This document shows positions 33,564 to 42,857 of a stretch of 64,000 nucleotides of DNA, in pieces (position 1 is the stretch's first letter; every line of letters begins with the position of its first letter). The translations under genes and the position numbers were made by a program. The stretch covers positions 7,272,001-7,336,000 of the forward strand of contig NZ_CP040244.1 in assembly GCF_005517195.1 (NCBI RefSeq), written 5' to 3'. The notes under the pieces were generated by a model. The model was not told the origin of the DNA and searched no databases. It saw only the letters and a list, made by a program, of their open reading frames with translations. This DNA is from Streptomyces vilmorinianum. Lineage in GTDB: Bacteria; Actinomycetota; Actinomycetes; Streptomycetales; Streptomycetaceae.

Positions 33564-33689
33564 GCGTCCGAGCCTAAACGACGCCCGACGCTTGACGCTC
33601 CCCGTCAATTCACTGGCGCCCGGGAAGCCGATCCTCGTAAGTTACGGAGGCCGATAGAGACGCTTACACCGCAGGGGGCCCAGCCACAC

Positions 33690-35006
33690 ATGTCCATCGC
33701 CTCGCTCAGACGATCAGCCCGCGCGACGGTCTCCGGCCTCCCCGGCGGCTTCTGGTGGCTCTGGCTCTCCACTCTGGTCAACCGCACCGGCGCCTTCGTC
33801 CTCACCTTCCTCTCCCTCTTCCTGACCCAGGAGCTCGGCTACTCGGCCTGGTACGCCGGTCTCGTCGTCGCCCTCCACGGCCTCGGCGGCGTCGCCGGAT
33901 CCCCGCTCGGCGGCATGCTCACCGACAAGTGGGGCCGGCGCCCCACCATGGTCACGATGCATCTGGCCGGGGCCGCGTGTGCCGCCGCCCTGGCCCTGGT
34001 GAGCAGCGCCTGGGGCATCGCCGTCGTCGTCCTGCTGATGGGCGTCGCCATGCAGGCGGTCCGGCCGTCCATCAACGCCACGATCGCCGACATGGTCCCC
34101 GAGTCCGACCTCCGCCGGGCCTACGCGCTCAACTACTGGGCCCTCAACCTCGGCTTCGCCGTCGCCGCCTTCGGTGGCGGCGCCGCGATCTTCCTCGGCT
34201 ACCGGACCCTGTTCGTCGTCGACGCCGTCGCCACGACCCTCTGTGCCCTCATCGTCTTCCTCCGGCTCCCCGAGACCCGCCCCGAGGCCCGGCGCGACAC
34301 GGCCACCGGCAAGGTCGTCGAGGAGGACCGCGTCAGCGTCATCGACGTGCTGCGCGACGCGCCCTTCCGCACCCTCGTCCTGCTCAACCTCCTCGTCTGC
34401 CTGGTCTTCACCGCCCCCTGGGTCGGCCTCCCGCTCACCATGGCGGCGGAGGGCCTGTCCACCGGGGCGTACGGCGCGGTCATCGCCGTCAACGGCGTGG
34501 TGATCGTCGGCTTCCAGCTCCTGGTCAACAAGGTGACCGACAAGCGCTCACCGGCCATGCTCCTCACCGTCTCCTCCCTGCTGTTCGCCTTCGGTACGGG
34601 CGCGACCGCGCTCGCCGGCTCCCCGGTGGCGTTCGCCGCGACCGTGGTCGTGTGGACGATCGGCGAGATGGTCCACGTCCCGACCAACGCCGCCGCCACC
34701 GCCAAGCTCGCCCCCGAGCACGCCCGCGGCCGCTACCAGGGCGTGATGGGCATGTCCTGGGCGGTGGCCGGGTTCGTCGCCCCGATCCTGGCGGGCTGGG
34801 TCGTGGACGGTCCCGGCCCGGACGTCCTGTGGATCTCCTGCGCGGTCATCGGCTGCATCGCCGCCCTCGGGTACACGACCCGTCTGCGCAAGGCCCTGGA
34901 CCTGGACCTGGACCTGGGCGAACCGGACACGCCGGCCACCGCCGACACCAAGGACGCCGACACCAAGGACGCCGACACCCCGGCCTCCTCCTCCGTCACC
35001 GCCTGA
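33690..35006 (+). CDS. MFS transporter
   Basis: The 438-residue protein has 12 predicted membrane helices. Motif A is GGMLTDKWGRRPTMV between helices 2 and 3, and related sequence recurs at the start of the second half (NKVTDKRSP). This is the DHA1-like efflux family. The cytoplasmic tail contains Asp-Leu repeats and a 15-bp tandem repeat encoding ADTKD twice over. ATG 33690 lies behind GCAGGGGGCC. The substrate is unknown. Its 3' end overlaps the convergent beta-helix gene by 11 bp. Confidence 0.85.
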   Translation: MSIASLRRSARATVSGLPGGFWWLWLSTLVNRTGAFVLTFLSLFLTQELGYSAWYAGLVVALHGLGGVAGSPLGGMLTDKWGRRPTMVTMHLAGAACAAALALVSSAWGIAVVVLLMGVAMQAVRPSINATIADMVPESDLRRAYALNYWALNLGFAVAAFGGGAAIFLGYRTLFVVDAVATTLCALIVFLRLPETRPEARRDTATGKVVEEDRVSVIDVLRDAPFRTLVLLNLLVCLVFTAPWVGLPLTMAAEGLSTGAYGAVIAVNGVVIVGFQLLVNKVTDKRSPAMLLTVSSLLFAFGTGATALAGSPVAFAATVVVWTIGEMVHVPTNAAATAKLAPEHARGRYQGVMGMSWAVAGFVAPILAGWVVDGPGPDVLWISCAVIGCIAALGYTTRLRKALDLDLDLGEPDTPATADTKDADTKDADTPASSSVTA

Positions 35007-36615
35007 GCAGCCGCTGCGCCTCGTACAGGTTCCGGGGGCGGACCGCCCCAGGAGCCCCGTACGCCTCCAGGCGCGCGTGGAGCTCGCCCGTGAAGTCCGG
35101 GACGTCGATCTGGTCGAACTCCCGGACCTCGCTGATGCCGACCGTCGCGCTGTACGGCGCGATCGTGTCGATCTTGACGAGTCCCGCCCGGCCGTTGGTG
35201 ACCGTCACGTTCCAGTGCGCGAAACGGGCGCCGTACAGCGGCCCGGCCGAGGCGTCGCCGCCGTGCCGGCCGTTGTTCTCCACCGTGATCTCCGTCCGTA
35301 CGTCGGCGAAGGGCATGCCCCGGTGGGTGTCGAAGGTGCCCCTCTCCATCACCCCGCGCGACCAGACGTTGTGGCTGGAGAGCCCCTCCACGTTGATGCC
35401 GTGCGTCACCGCGACGGCCGCGATGTGGAAGCCCTCGATCAGGTTGTCGTGGGAGCCCTCGCGGCAGAAGTACGGGTGATGGGAGCCCCGGCCCTCCACG
35501 CGCGTGTGGCGCAGGGTGCAGGCGGAGGCGGCGACCAGACCGAAGCCGTTGTCGACATGGCGTACGACGACGTCCTCGGCCCAGCAGTCGTACGCGCACT
35601 GGAAGGCGACGCCGTTGTAGCCCTTGTCGAGCAGGTGCGGGGACTGGGGGGTCTCGACTGCTTCGAGGGTGAGGCCCGCGACGCCCGATCCCGTGAGCGG
35701 TTCGGCGAGGGTGGTGATCCGCGGGTCCCACTCCGGGCGTACGTCGAGGGGCAGCGGGCGTTCCAGCGTGACCGTGCGGCCGCGTACGGACATCACGCGG
35801 ACCGGCCACTCGTACGGGACGTACGACGTCAGCTTCGTCTTGTCGTCCCACGCATACGCCTGCGCGCCCGGGCCGCCGCCCGCCATGTGCTCCAGGAGCG
35901 TGTGGTCGGCGTCGTCGGCGAGCCGGAGCAGAACCACCTGCCCCCGGCGCAGCCCTGACGGGTCGTCGACCGTCACGCTCCAGTCGCCGCGGCGGGCGGG
36001 GCGGACGGCCGTGAGGGAGGTCCACTCGTCGCGGCCGTTGCCGGTCCAGCCCTCGAAGGGCCAGGCCCGGGCGCGGATCGCGGCGAGGAGGGAGGCGTGC
36101 CGGGCGTGCGGGGCGAGCCAAATGAGACCGCCGGCCCAGGACCAGGCGGACTTGTCACCGCCGTAGCGCGAGCCGTACGGGCCGATCAGCTCCGTGAGGT
36201 GCTTCGTCGCGAGGAGGGTGGTCCGGCCCGAGCCCGCGCCGCGCAGGACGACGTCGCTGTGGCCGATGTGGAGGAAGCCGTCGATCCGGTACGTGCCGGG
36301 CGGGACGAGCACCGTCCCGCCGCCCCGCTCCCCCGCCTCGGCGAGGGCCCGGTTGATGGCGGGGGCGGAGTCCGTGGAGCCGTCGGGGGTGGCCCCGTAG
36401 GAGAGGACGTTCGCGACGACGGGCGGGTGGGGCAGCCGGGTCGCGCCCGCGCGGGCACCCGCGCGGCCGACGTAGGGGATCTGCGGGTGGGTGTAGGGGG
36501 CGCCGGCGAACTCCTGCCAGACAGGGGTGGTGGTCGGCGGGGTGAAGCCGGTCGTCGTCGCCGCCGCCCCGACCGCCACCGCACCGCTCACGAACTGCCT
36601 TCTGCTGATTCCCAT
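34996..36615 (-). CDS. Exported right-handed beta-helix (pectate-lyase-3-like) protein
   Basis: The 539-residue precursor begins MGISRRQFVSGAVAVGAAATTTGF, a twin-arginine-like signal (SRRQF). NVLSYGATPDGSTDSAPAINRALAEAG and GGGTVLVPPGTYRI form the typical entry of the pectate lyase superfamily 3/GH28-related beta-helix. Parallel beta-helix turns follow (DVVLRGAGSGRTTLL, ENNGRHGGDASAG, GLVKIDTIAPYSATVG). It probably acts on an extracellular polysaccharide, but catalytic residues are not clear by eye. ATG 36615 is followed by the signal. It is alone on its strand here. Confidence 0.8.
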   Translation of the reverse strand: MGISRRQFVSGAVAVGAAATTTGFTPPTTTPVWQEFAGAPYTHPQIPYVGRAGARAGATRLPHPPVVANVLSYGATPDGSTDSAPAINRALAEAGERGGGTVLVPPGTYRIDGFLHIGHSDVVLRGAGSGRTTLLATKHLTELIGPYGSRYGGDKSAWSWAGGLIWLAPHARHASLLAAIRARAWPFEGWTGNGRDEWTSLTAVRPARRGDWSVTVDDPSGLRRGQVVLLRLADDADHTLLEHMAGGGPGAQAYAWDDKTKLTSYVPYEWPVRVMSVRGRTVTLERPLPLDVRPEWDPRITTLAEPLTGSGVAGLTLEAVETPQSPHLLDKGYNGVAFQCAYDCWAEDVVVRHVDNGFGLVAASACTLRHTRVEGRGSHHPYFCREGSHDNLIEGFHIAAVAVTHGINVEGLSSHNVWSRGVMERGTFDTHRGMPFADVRTEITVENNGRHGGDASAGPLYGARFAHWNVTVTNGRAGLVKIDTIAPYSATVGISEVREFDQIDVPDFTGELHARLEAYGAPGAVRPRNLYEAQRLLRR

Positions 36616-36724
36616 GAGCCCGACCTTTCACGGATATGAACAGTGTTCAGATCTGAGTCGCGGGCGAGCATGGCACGGCCACGGCAGGTACGGAAGGGGT
36701 CGTGCGGCTACCGTCGAACGGTGG

Positions 36725-37219
36725 TCAGTTCGCGGGCTTCTGGGTCAGATTCGTGAACGCGTCGAGGTTCCGGGTCGACTCGCCGCGCGAGACCCGCCAC
36801 TCGTACTCACGCCGGATCGCACTCGCGAAGCCCAGTTCGAGGAGCGTGTTGAAGGAACCGTCCGCCGCCTCCAGGACGGAGCCGAGCAGCCGGTCCAGCT
36901 CCTCCGGGGTGACGGCGGACAGCGGCAGCTTGCCGGTCAGATAGATGTCGCCGAGGCCGTCGACCGCGTAACTCACTCCGTACAGCTTGAGATTGCGCTC
37001 AAGGAGCCAGCGGTGGACGCCCGCCTCGTTCTCGTCGGGGTGGCGGATGACGAAGGCGTTCAGCGACAGCGAGTGGCGGCCGACGCGCAGCGAGAGCGTG
37101 GTGAACAGCTTGCGCGTGCCCGGCAGTTTCACGACGTACGAGCCGGGCTCGGGGGACTCCCACTCCAGCTCGGCGTCCTTGAACGTGTCTTCGATGACCT
37201 GCCGTACGTCCTCAGCCAT
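36725..37219 (-). CDS. YbjN-domain protein
   Basis: The 164-residue protein has the YbjN/tir-chaperone-like fold: an N-terminal helix (DVRQVIEDTFKDAELEW), then a beta-sheet (GSYVVKLPGTRKLFTTLSLRVGRHSLSLNAFV) and helices LHRWLLERNLKLYGVSYAVD-like. The length is family-typical. Its ATG overlaps the end of mshA by 8 bp, so it is co-translated with mshA, as in other Streptomyces. A chaperone-like or regulatory role is presumed only. Confidence 0.85.
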   Translation of the reverse strand: MAEDVRQVIEDTFKDAELEWESPEPGSYVVKLPGTRKLFTTLSLRVGRHSLSLNAFVIRHPDENEAGVHRWLLERNLKLYGVSYAVDGLGDIYLTGKLPLSAVTPEELDRLLGSVLEAADGSFNTLLELGFASAIRREYEWRVSRGESTRNLDAFTNLTQKPAN

Positions 37220-38570
37220 GGTGCGAGCGTACGCGACGGCGGTGATCGTGCATCGCGGCCGTGTACACGTCCGCCGTGCCCGAGGCCGCCGTGTCCCAGC
37301 CGAAGGACTCGGCGTGCCGGGCCGCCGCCGCGCCCATACGGGCGGACAGGGCCGGGTCGGTCACGAACCGTTCGAGCGCCCTGGCGTAGTCGGCCGGGTC
37401 GTGCCCCTGGACGAGGAAGCCGGTGACGTCGTCCCGTACCGCGACCGGCAGGCCGCCCACCGCCGCGGCGACGACCGGAGTGCCGGCCGCCTGGGCCTCG
37501 ATGGCGACCAGGCCGAAGGACTCGCTGTACGAGGGCATGACCAGCACCGACGCCGCCCGGAACCAGTCCGCGAGCCGGTCCTGGCCCACCGGCGGGTGAA
37601 AGCGGACGACGTCCGCGATGCCGAGCCGGGCGGCCAGCTTCTGCAGCCCCTCCGGCTTCGCCAGGCCGCTGCCGCTCGGTCCGCCGACGACCGGCACGAC
37701 CATGCGCGCGCGCAGGGAGGGGTCGCGGTCGAGGAGCTGGGCCGCGGCCCGCAGCAGGATGTCGGGGGCCTTCAGCGGCTGGATACGGCCCGCGAAGACG
37801 GGGACGAAGGCGTCCTGCGGCAGCCCGAGGCGGGCCCGGGCGGCGGCACGGCCGTCGGCCGGGCGGAAGTGGTCGAGGTTGACCCCGGGGTGCACGACGG
37901 CGACCTTGCCGGGCTCGGCCTCGTAGAAGCGGACGAGCTCGTCGGCCTCCTCGGCGGTGTTGGCGATCAGCCGGTCGGCGGCGCGGACGATCTGCGTCTC
38001 GCCGATCACCCGGGCCGCGGGCTCGGGGGTGTCGCCCTCCGCGAGCGCCGCGTTCTTGACCTTGGCCATGGTGTGCATGGCGTGGACGAGCGGGACGCCC
38101 CAGCGCTCGGCGGCCAGCCAGCCGACGTGGCCGGAGAGCCAGTAGTGGGAGTGGACCAGGTCGTAGTGGCCGGGGCGGTGGCCCGCCCAGGCCTGCATCA
38201 CGCCGTGGGTGAAGGCGCAGAGCTGGGCCGGCAGCTCCTCCTTGGCCAGTCCCTCGTAAGGACCGGCGTCCACATGCCGTACGAGCACACCCGGCGCGAG
38301 CTCGACGACCGGGGCGAGGCCGCCGGTGGTGGCCCGGGTGAAGATCTCGACCTCGACGTTGATCGCGGCGAGGCGCTTGGCCAGCTCGACGATGTAGACG
38401 TTCATGCCGCCGGCGTCGCCGGTGCCCGGCTGGTGGAGCGGCGAGGTGTGGACGCTGAGCATGGCCACCCGGCGCGGGGTCCGGTGGCGTCCGGGGAGCC
38501 GGAGCCTGGGCGGCGTCACCAGGGAACCGGCGAGCCGGGATCCGGCCAGTCGGGACACGTACTGGCTCAC
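37212..38570 (-). CDS. mshA: D-inositol-3-phosphate glycosyltransferase MshA (mycothiol biosynthesis)
   Basis: The 452-residue GT4-fold enzyme has the N-terminal acceptor-site segment MLSVHTSPLHQPGTGDAGGMNVYIVELAKRL, HSHYWLSGHVGW and MHTMAKVKN. The donor-domain segments are FAGRIQPLKAPDILLRAAA and SYSESFGLVAIEAQAAGTPVVA (the E-x7-E motif). It transfers GlcNAc from UDP-GlcNAc to inositol-3-phosphate, the first mycothiol step. GTG 38570 has GGAAGGA 8 nt upstream. The first 35 residues before the conserved core are variable. It is followed by ybjN with an 8-bp overlap. Confidence 0.93.
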   Translation of the reverse strand: MSQYVSRLAGSRLAGSLVTPPRLRLPGRHRTPRRVAMLSVHTSPLHQPGTGDAGGMNVYIVELAKRLAAINVEVEIFTRATTGGLAPVVELAPGVLVRHVDAGPYEGLAKEELPAQLCAFTHGVMQAWAGHRPGHYDLVHSHYWLSGHVGWLAAERWGVPLVHAMHTMAKVKNAALAEGDTPEPAARVIGETQIVRAADRLIANTAEEADELVRFYEAEPGKVAVVHPGVNLDHFRPADGRAAARARLGLPQDAFVPVFAGRIQPLKAPDILLRAAAQLLDRDPSLRARMVVPVVGGPSGSGLAKPEGLQKLAARLGIADVVRFHPPVGQDRLADWFRAASVLVMPSYSESFGLVAIEAQAAGTPVVAAAVGGLPVAVRDDVTGFLVQGHDPADYARALERFVTDPALSARMGAAAARHAESFGWDTAASGTADVYTAAMHDHRRRVRSHHG

Positions 38571-38774
38571 GTCGACGGTCCTTCCGCTGAGTGGGGGCGT
38601 AGCGGGCACTGCGTACTGCGGGGCACTGCTGGTTTTCGGCGTACTGCGGGGCCGTGCAGGCACGGCAAACGGGACGGCGTACGGGGCCCTCCACGCCGCA
38701 CAACACCGGAACGACGCCATCCATTTCCGTTTTGCCAATTCATTGCCACTGCCCACGGCGCGTACCCTCGCTCC

Positions 38775-39647
38775 ATGGCCCCGCGCACCACCCTCCCCCA
38801 GAGCTCCTCCCCCAGAGCTTCGCCTGGGAGGTACCCCCAGGGGCACCCCCATGCCGCTCCGCTCGCCGGGACCCGCCCCGTCGGCACGACGACCCGCGGG
38901 ACCACCAACCCCAACCGGCTGCGCCGCATGGACCGCTGGATCGCCGCCGTCCACGGCCCCGCCCTGCGCCGCTCGGCCGAGCCGCCCGTCGCCGTGGACC
39001 TGGGCTACGGGGCCGCCCCCTGGACCGCCGTGGAGCTCCTGACCCGGCTCCGTACGGCCGATCCGCGCACCGAGGTCGTGGGCATCGAGATCGAGCCCGC
39101 CCGGGTCGCCGCCGCCCGGCCGTACGAGCGCGAGGGCCTCACCTTCCTGCACGGCGGCTTCGAGGTCCCGGTGCAGGGCGAGGTCGCGCTGATCCGGGCC
39201 GCGAACGTGCTGCGGCAGTACGACGAGGGCGAGGTCGCCGCCGTGTGGGCGCGGCTGTGCGCGCGGCTCGCGCCGGACGGGCTGCTGGTGGAGGGGACGT
39301 GCGACGAGATCGGGCGCCGGCACGTATGGGTCGCGCTCGACCGGTCCGGGCCGCGGACGGTCACCTTCGCCACCCGGCTCGGCTCGCTGGAGCGCCCCTC
39401 CGACCTGGCCGAGCGGCTGCCGAAGGCGCTGATCCACCGGAACGTCCCGGGCGAACCGGTGCACGCCTTCCTGCGGGACTTCGACCGGGCGTGGGCGGCG
39501 GCCGCTCCGTACGCCTCACTCGGCGCGCGGCAGCGCTGGATCCGGGCCGTACACGATCTGGCGGCGGACTGGCCGTTGACGGACGGGCACCGGCGGTGGC
39601 GTCAGGGCGAGGTGACGGTCCGCTGGGAGGCGCTGGCTCCCCGCTGA
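38775..39647 (+). CDS. Class I SAM-dependent methyltransferase-like protein
   Basis: The 290-residue protein has a poorly conserved 50-residue Pro/Ser-rich head, then a Rossmann methyltransferase core. Motif I is VAVDLGYGAAPWTAVELL, motif II acidic end is VVGIEIEPARV, and VALIRAANVLRQYDEGEVAAVWARL and GLLVEGTCDE follow. The target is unknown. It is divergent from mshA, and ATG 38775 follows a CTCGCTCC stretch with no clear ribosome site. The head is compositionally odd and may not be translated; a start at GTG/ATG near 38930 (MDRWIAAVHG) is an alternative. Confidence 0.75.
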   Translation: MAPRTTLPQSSSPRASPGRYPQGHPHAAPLAGTRPVGTTTRGTTNPNRLRRMDRWIAAVHGPALRRSAEPPVAVDLGYGAAPWTAVELLTRLRTADPRTEVVGIEIEPARVAAARPYEREGLTFLHGGFEVPVQGEVALIRAANVLRQYDEGEVAAVWARLCARLAPDGLLVEGTCDEIGRRHVWVALDRSGPRTVTFATRLGSLERPSDLAERLPKALIHRNVPGEPVHAFLRDFDRAWAAAAPYASLGARQRWIRAVHDLAADWPLTDGHRRWRQGEVTVRWEALAPR

Positions 39648-39844
39648 ACGCGGTGAATTCGCAATTCGCGGTACGTCGGGAACGCCAGGCGGCCCTCTCT
39701 CGTCCCCCTGTGGGGGACAACGGCCCGACAAGCCCCGGTATCCCTGTTGCTTTCACGTTTCGCATGGCACTATCGCCAAGGCCACCAACAAGTTACTGAC
39801 GGTAAATCAGATACGGGATGCCTGAACCGTCCAAGGGGGAGTCC

Positions 39845-40954
39845 GTGAACCGACGCCGCTGCGCCACCGCCGCGATCACCGTGGTCTGCGCCCTGACGGT
39901 CCTCGCCTCACCCGCCCTGACCCTCTCGGCCGCCGCGGCCCCGTCGACCCCCGCGGCCCCCTTGGGCGCCCCGGCGGCGCCGAACGCCCCGCTGCCGCCC
40001 CCGCCCCCGCCCGTCGCGCCCAAGAAGACCCTCGACGAGGTCCGCAAGGAGATAGACGGTCTGTACCGGCAGGCCGCCGCCGCCACCGACGCGTACAACC
40101 TCGCCGAGGAGCAGACCAAGGAGCAGTCCGCCGAGATCGTGAAGCTGGCCCGGATGATCGTGGCCGGCCGCGAGAAGATCGACCTGCTCAAGGCCCAGGC
40201 GGGCGCGGCGGCCCGCGCCCAGTACCGCAACGGCGGACTGCCCGACGGCGCCCAGTTGGTCCTCACCTCCGACCCGCAGCTCTTCCTGGACAACGCCGGC
40301 CGGCTGCAGCAGGGCGCGAAGGCCACCAAGGACCTGCTCGCCGAAATGGACCGGACCCAGACCGAGTTGGCCACGTACGCCAAGGAGGCGGGCGCCAACT
40401 GGACCAAGCTGGAGGCCAACCGCGTCAAGCAGGCCGAGGCGAAGAAGGACATCACCGCCAAGATCGAAGCGGCCAAGAAGCTCGAGTCCGAGCTGGCGGC
40501 CGAGGAGCGGGAGCGGCTGCTGCGCCTTGAGGAGCAGGAGCGGTACCGGGCGCAGACCGCCTGGCTGAGCACCGGCATCCTCAAGGGCCTCGACGGCAAG
40601 GCGACCGCGCAGGGCAAGCGGGCCGTGGAGTTCGCCACGGCGCAGATCGGCAAGCCGTACGTCTGGGGCGCGGAGGGCCCGGACTCGTTCGACTGCTCGG
40701 GTCTGACCCAGAGCGCCTGGGGCTCGGCCGGCCGGTCCATCCCCCGCACCTCGCAGGAGCAGTGGCGGCTGCTGCCCCGGGTGGACATCAAGGACATGCG
40801 GCCAGGCGACCTGATCGTCTACTACAAGGACGCCAGCCATATCGGGATGTACGTCGGAAACGGGGCGATCGTGCACGCGCCGCGGCCGGGCCGTGACGTG
40901 ACGATCGCGGGGGCGGGCTCGATGGAGATCCTCGGAGTCGTCCGCCCGGAGTGA
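39845..40954 (+). CDS. Secreted NlpC/P60 peptidoglycan hydrolase with coiled-coil domain
   Basis: The 369-residue precursor has a signal peptide (about 1-32), a Pro/Ala linker and a long coiled coil (about 60-240). The C-terminal NlpC/P60 domain (about 258-369) has catalytic Cys284 (SFDCSGL), His332 (SHIGMYVG) and His344 (IVHAPRPG). This is the RipA/SwlA-like layout of D,L-endopeptidases that cut stem peptides, with the coiled coil as a regulatory arm. GTG 39845 has GGGGGA immediately upstream and opens the signal peptide; ATG 39818 is possible. Confidence 0.9.
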   Translation: MNRRRCATAAITVVCALTVLASPALTLSAAAAPSTPAAPLGAPAAPNAPLPPPPPPVAPKKTLDEVRKEIDGLYRQAAAATDAYNLAEEQTKEQSAEIVKLARMIVAGREKIDLLKAQAGAAARAQYRNGGLPDGAQLVLTSDPQLFLDNAGRLQQGAKATKDLLAEMDRTQTELATYAKEAGANWTKLEANRVKQAEAKKDITAKIEAAKKLESELAAEERERLLRLEEQERYRAQTAWLSTGILKGLDGKATAQGKRAVEFATAQIGKPYVWGAEGPDSFDCSGLTQSAWGSAGRSIPRTSQEQWRLLPRVDIKDMRPGDLIVYYKDASHIGMYVGNGAIVHAPRPGRDVTIAGAGSMEILGVVRPE

Positions 40955-41157
40955 GCCGCCGGCCCTGTCGGCGTGATGTTCGTCATGGCCTGGAAGGCAA
41001 CAACCTCCCCATGCGCGGCATATGCCAGTGACTCTTCGGCACTCGTGTCGTGATCACCATTCCGTTGCCCCGCGGGGTACCGCTATGGTCCCCGTCTGGC
41101 GGGACGTCGTTCGTCGTCCTGCCGCGCCCTCGGGGGGAGGGAAGGAAACCACGACCG

Positions 41158-42393
41158 ATGCCCGTACCCGTACCGCGACAGAGAATCGTCTCTGCTGCGG
41201 CGCCCGGCGCTGCCACAGGCACCGATCTCACCCTCCTGGTCGTCGAGGACGACCCGGCGGGTGCCCTCGCCGTACCCGAAATGCTCGACGCGGACGGCAC
41301 CCGCGTCCGTATCCGCACCGCCCGTAACCTCACCGAGGCGGAGCGGCTGCTCACCGACGACGTGCACTGCGTCCTGGTCGACCTCGCCCTGCCCGGCCCT
41401 CGGGCCGCCGGCGACGACCCGCTCGCGCCCCTGCGCCACGTCCTGCGGCTCGCGCCGCGCCACGCCGTCCTGGCGCTCGCGGCCTCGGCCGACGCGGAGC
41501 TGGCGGCCGAGGCGGTACGCGTCGGGGCCCAGGACCATCTCTTCCGCGAGGAGCTCGACGGCCGGCTGCTGAGCCGGGCGATCCGCTACGCCGTCGAGCG
41601 CAAGCGGGCCGACGCCGTGCAGGTGAAGCTGACCGAGTCGCGGCTGCGGGCCCAGGAGAACGCCCGCCTGGAGCGCGGACTGCTGCCCACGCCGCTGCTC
41701 GAGGGCTCCGACCTGCGGTTCGCGGCCCGCTACCGGCCCGGCCGCTCGCGCGCCCTGCTCGGCGGCGACTTCTACGACACCGTCCGTACGCCCGACGGCA
41801 CGGTCCACGCCATGATCGGCGACGTCTGCGGGCACGGCCCGGACGAGGCGGCGCTGGGCGTGGAGCTGCGGATCGCCTGGCGGGCGCTGACCTTCGCGGG
41901 CCTGTGCGGGGACGAGCTCCTCTCGACCCTGCAGCGGGTCCTGGAGCACGAGCGGGAGAGCGAGGAGATCTTCGCGACCCTCTGCACGGTCGACATCGCC
42001 CCGGACGGGCGCCGGGCGGGCCTGTGCCTGGCCGGACACCCCTCCCCGCTGATCGCCCGGCAGGGCCGCACGGCGCGGCTGCTGCCGTACGACGACGGCG
42101 GCCCGGCCCTCGGCCTGCTGCCGCGCGCCCGCTGGCCGCGGCGCCAGGTGGAGCTGGGCGGGGCGTGGAGCCTGCTGATGTACACGGACGGCCTGATCGA
42201 GGGCCGCTCGGCGGGTCCGGGCTCGCCGCGGCTCGGCCAGGACGGGATGGTCGAGATGATCAACCGGCAGCTGGCGGAGGGCCTGCGGGGCGAGGAGCTC
42301 CTGGAGGCGGCGGTGGCGGAGGTACGCGCGCTCAACGGCGGCGAGCTGACGGACGACGTGGCGGTCCTGGCACTGGAAAGGGCCCGGGGTTAG
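41158..42393 (+). CDS. Receiver-PP2C (SpoIIE/RsbU-like) response-regulator phosphatase
   Basis: The 411-residue protein has a receiver-like domain (about 22-145; LLVVEDDP acidic pair and VLVDLALPGP with candidate phospho-Asp), a short coiled coil and a SpoIIE-type phosphatase (about 195-410). Metal-site motifs are LLGGDFYDTV, IGDVCGHGPDEAAL, MYTDGLIEGR and LTDDVAVLALE. Such proteins dephosphorylate anti-anti-sigma factors in partner-switching control of alternative sigma factors. ATG 41158 follows GGGAAGGAAACC. No partner genes lie next to it. A hairpin overlaps the stop codon. Confidence 0.88.
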   Translation: MPVPVPRQRIVSAAAPGAATGTDLTLLVVEDDPAGALAVPEMLDADGTRVRIRTARNLTEAERLLTDDVHCVLVDLALPGPRAAGDDPLAPLRHVLRLAPRHAVLALAASADAELAAEAVRVGAQDHLFREELDGRLLSRAIRYAVERKRADAVQVKLTESRLRAQENARLERGLLPTPLLEGSDLRFAARYRPGRSRALLGGDFYDTVRTPDGTVHAMIGDVCGHGPDEAALGVELRIAWRALTFAGLCGDELLSTLQRVLEHERESEEIFATLCTVDIAPDGRRAGLCLAGHPSPLIARQGRTARLLPYDDGGPALGLLPRARWPRRQVELGGAWSLLMYTDGLIEGRSAGPGSPRLGQDGMVEMINRQLAEGLRGEELLEAAVAEVRALNGGELTDDVAVLALERARG

Positions 42394-42404
42394 CCCCCGG
42401 GCCC
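42380..42404. terminator. Hairpin overlapping the phosphatase stop codon
   Basis: GGGCCCGGGG pairs with CCCCGGGCCC, and the TAG stop lies in the loop. It lies between convergent genes. Confidence 0.75.
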
Positions 42405-42419
42405 TCGCCTGTCGTCCGC

Positions 42420-42761
42420 TCAGCGTCCGCCGTTGTACGGACCGTACGGCCCGTCGCTGCTGGATCCGCCGCGACGGCCGCCGCCCCCGCCCGAGACCTG
42501 CCGGATGGCGGGCCGGACGTCGACCATGAAGACGATGGCCGCGATAAGGCCGGCGATCTGCAGGAAGAGCATCGGCAGCAGCAGGTTCAGGGCGAGGTTG
42601 ATGCCCAGGATGATCAGCCAGAACTTCTTCGTCTGCTTGTCGGCCGCGCGGTACGCGTCCTCGCGTGCCATGACGGCGAAGACGAGCGCGGCGACGGCGA
42701 AGCCGATGAAGACCAGGCCGATCACCAGCCAGATGATGGAGTCGAAACCCTCGCGCAACAT
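42420..42761 (-). CDS. DUF2516-family membrane protein
   Basis: The 113-residue protein has three hydrophobic helices (SIIWLVIGLVFIGFAVAALVFAV, FWLIILGINLALNLLLPMLF and IAGLIAAIVFMVDV) and a Gly/Arg/Ser-rich C-terminus. This is the DUF2516 layout common in actinobacteria. ATG 42761 (MLREGFDS) is the family-like start. It sits downstream of the HBHA-like and XRE genes on the same strand and probably shares their transcript. Function is unknown. Confidence 0.8.
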   Translation of the reverse strand: MLREGFDSIIWLVIGLVFIGFAVAALVFAVMAREDAYRAADKQTKKFWLIILGINLALNLLLPMLFLQIAGLIAAIVFMVDVRPAIRQVSGGGGGRRGGSSSDGPYGPYNGGR

Positions 42762-42857
42762 GTCTGAACCGCCTCGTGAGTGGATGGAGCGCCTCGCGGC
42801 CAAGGTACCCGGTACAACGCACCGTGCACCTTGATTGGTGCCCCGCCTGGCCCCTGC

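Noticed and set aside
39648..39844. c-di-AMP (ydaO) riboswitch upstream of the NlpC/P60 gene
   Set aside because: Streptomyces hydrolase genes often have one, but the conserved ydaO sequence blocks are not visible here and the leader is short.
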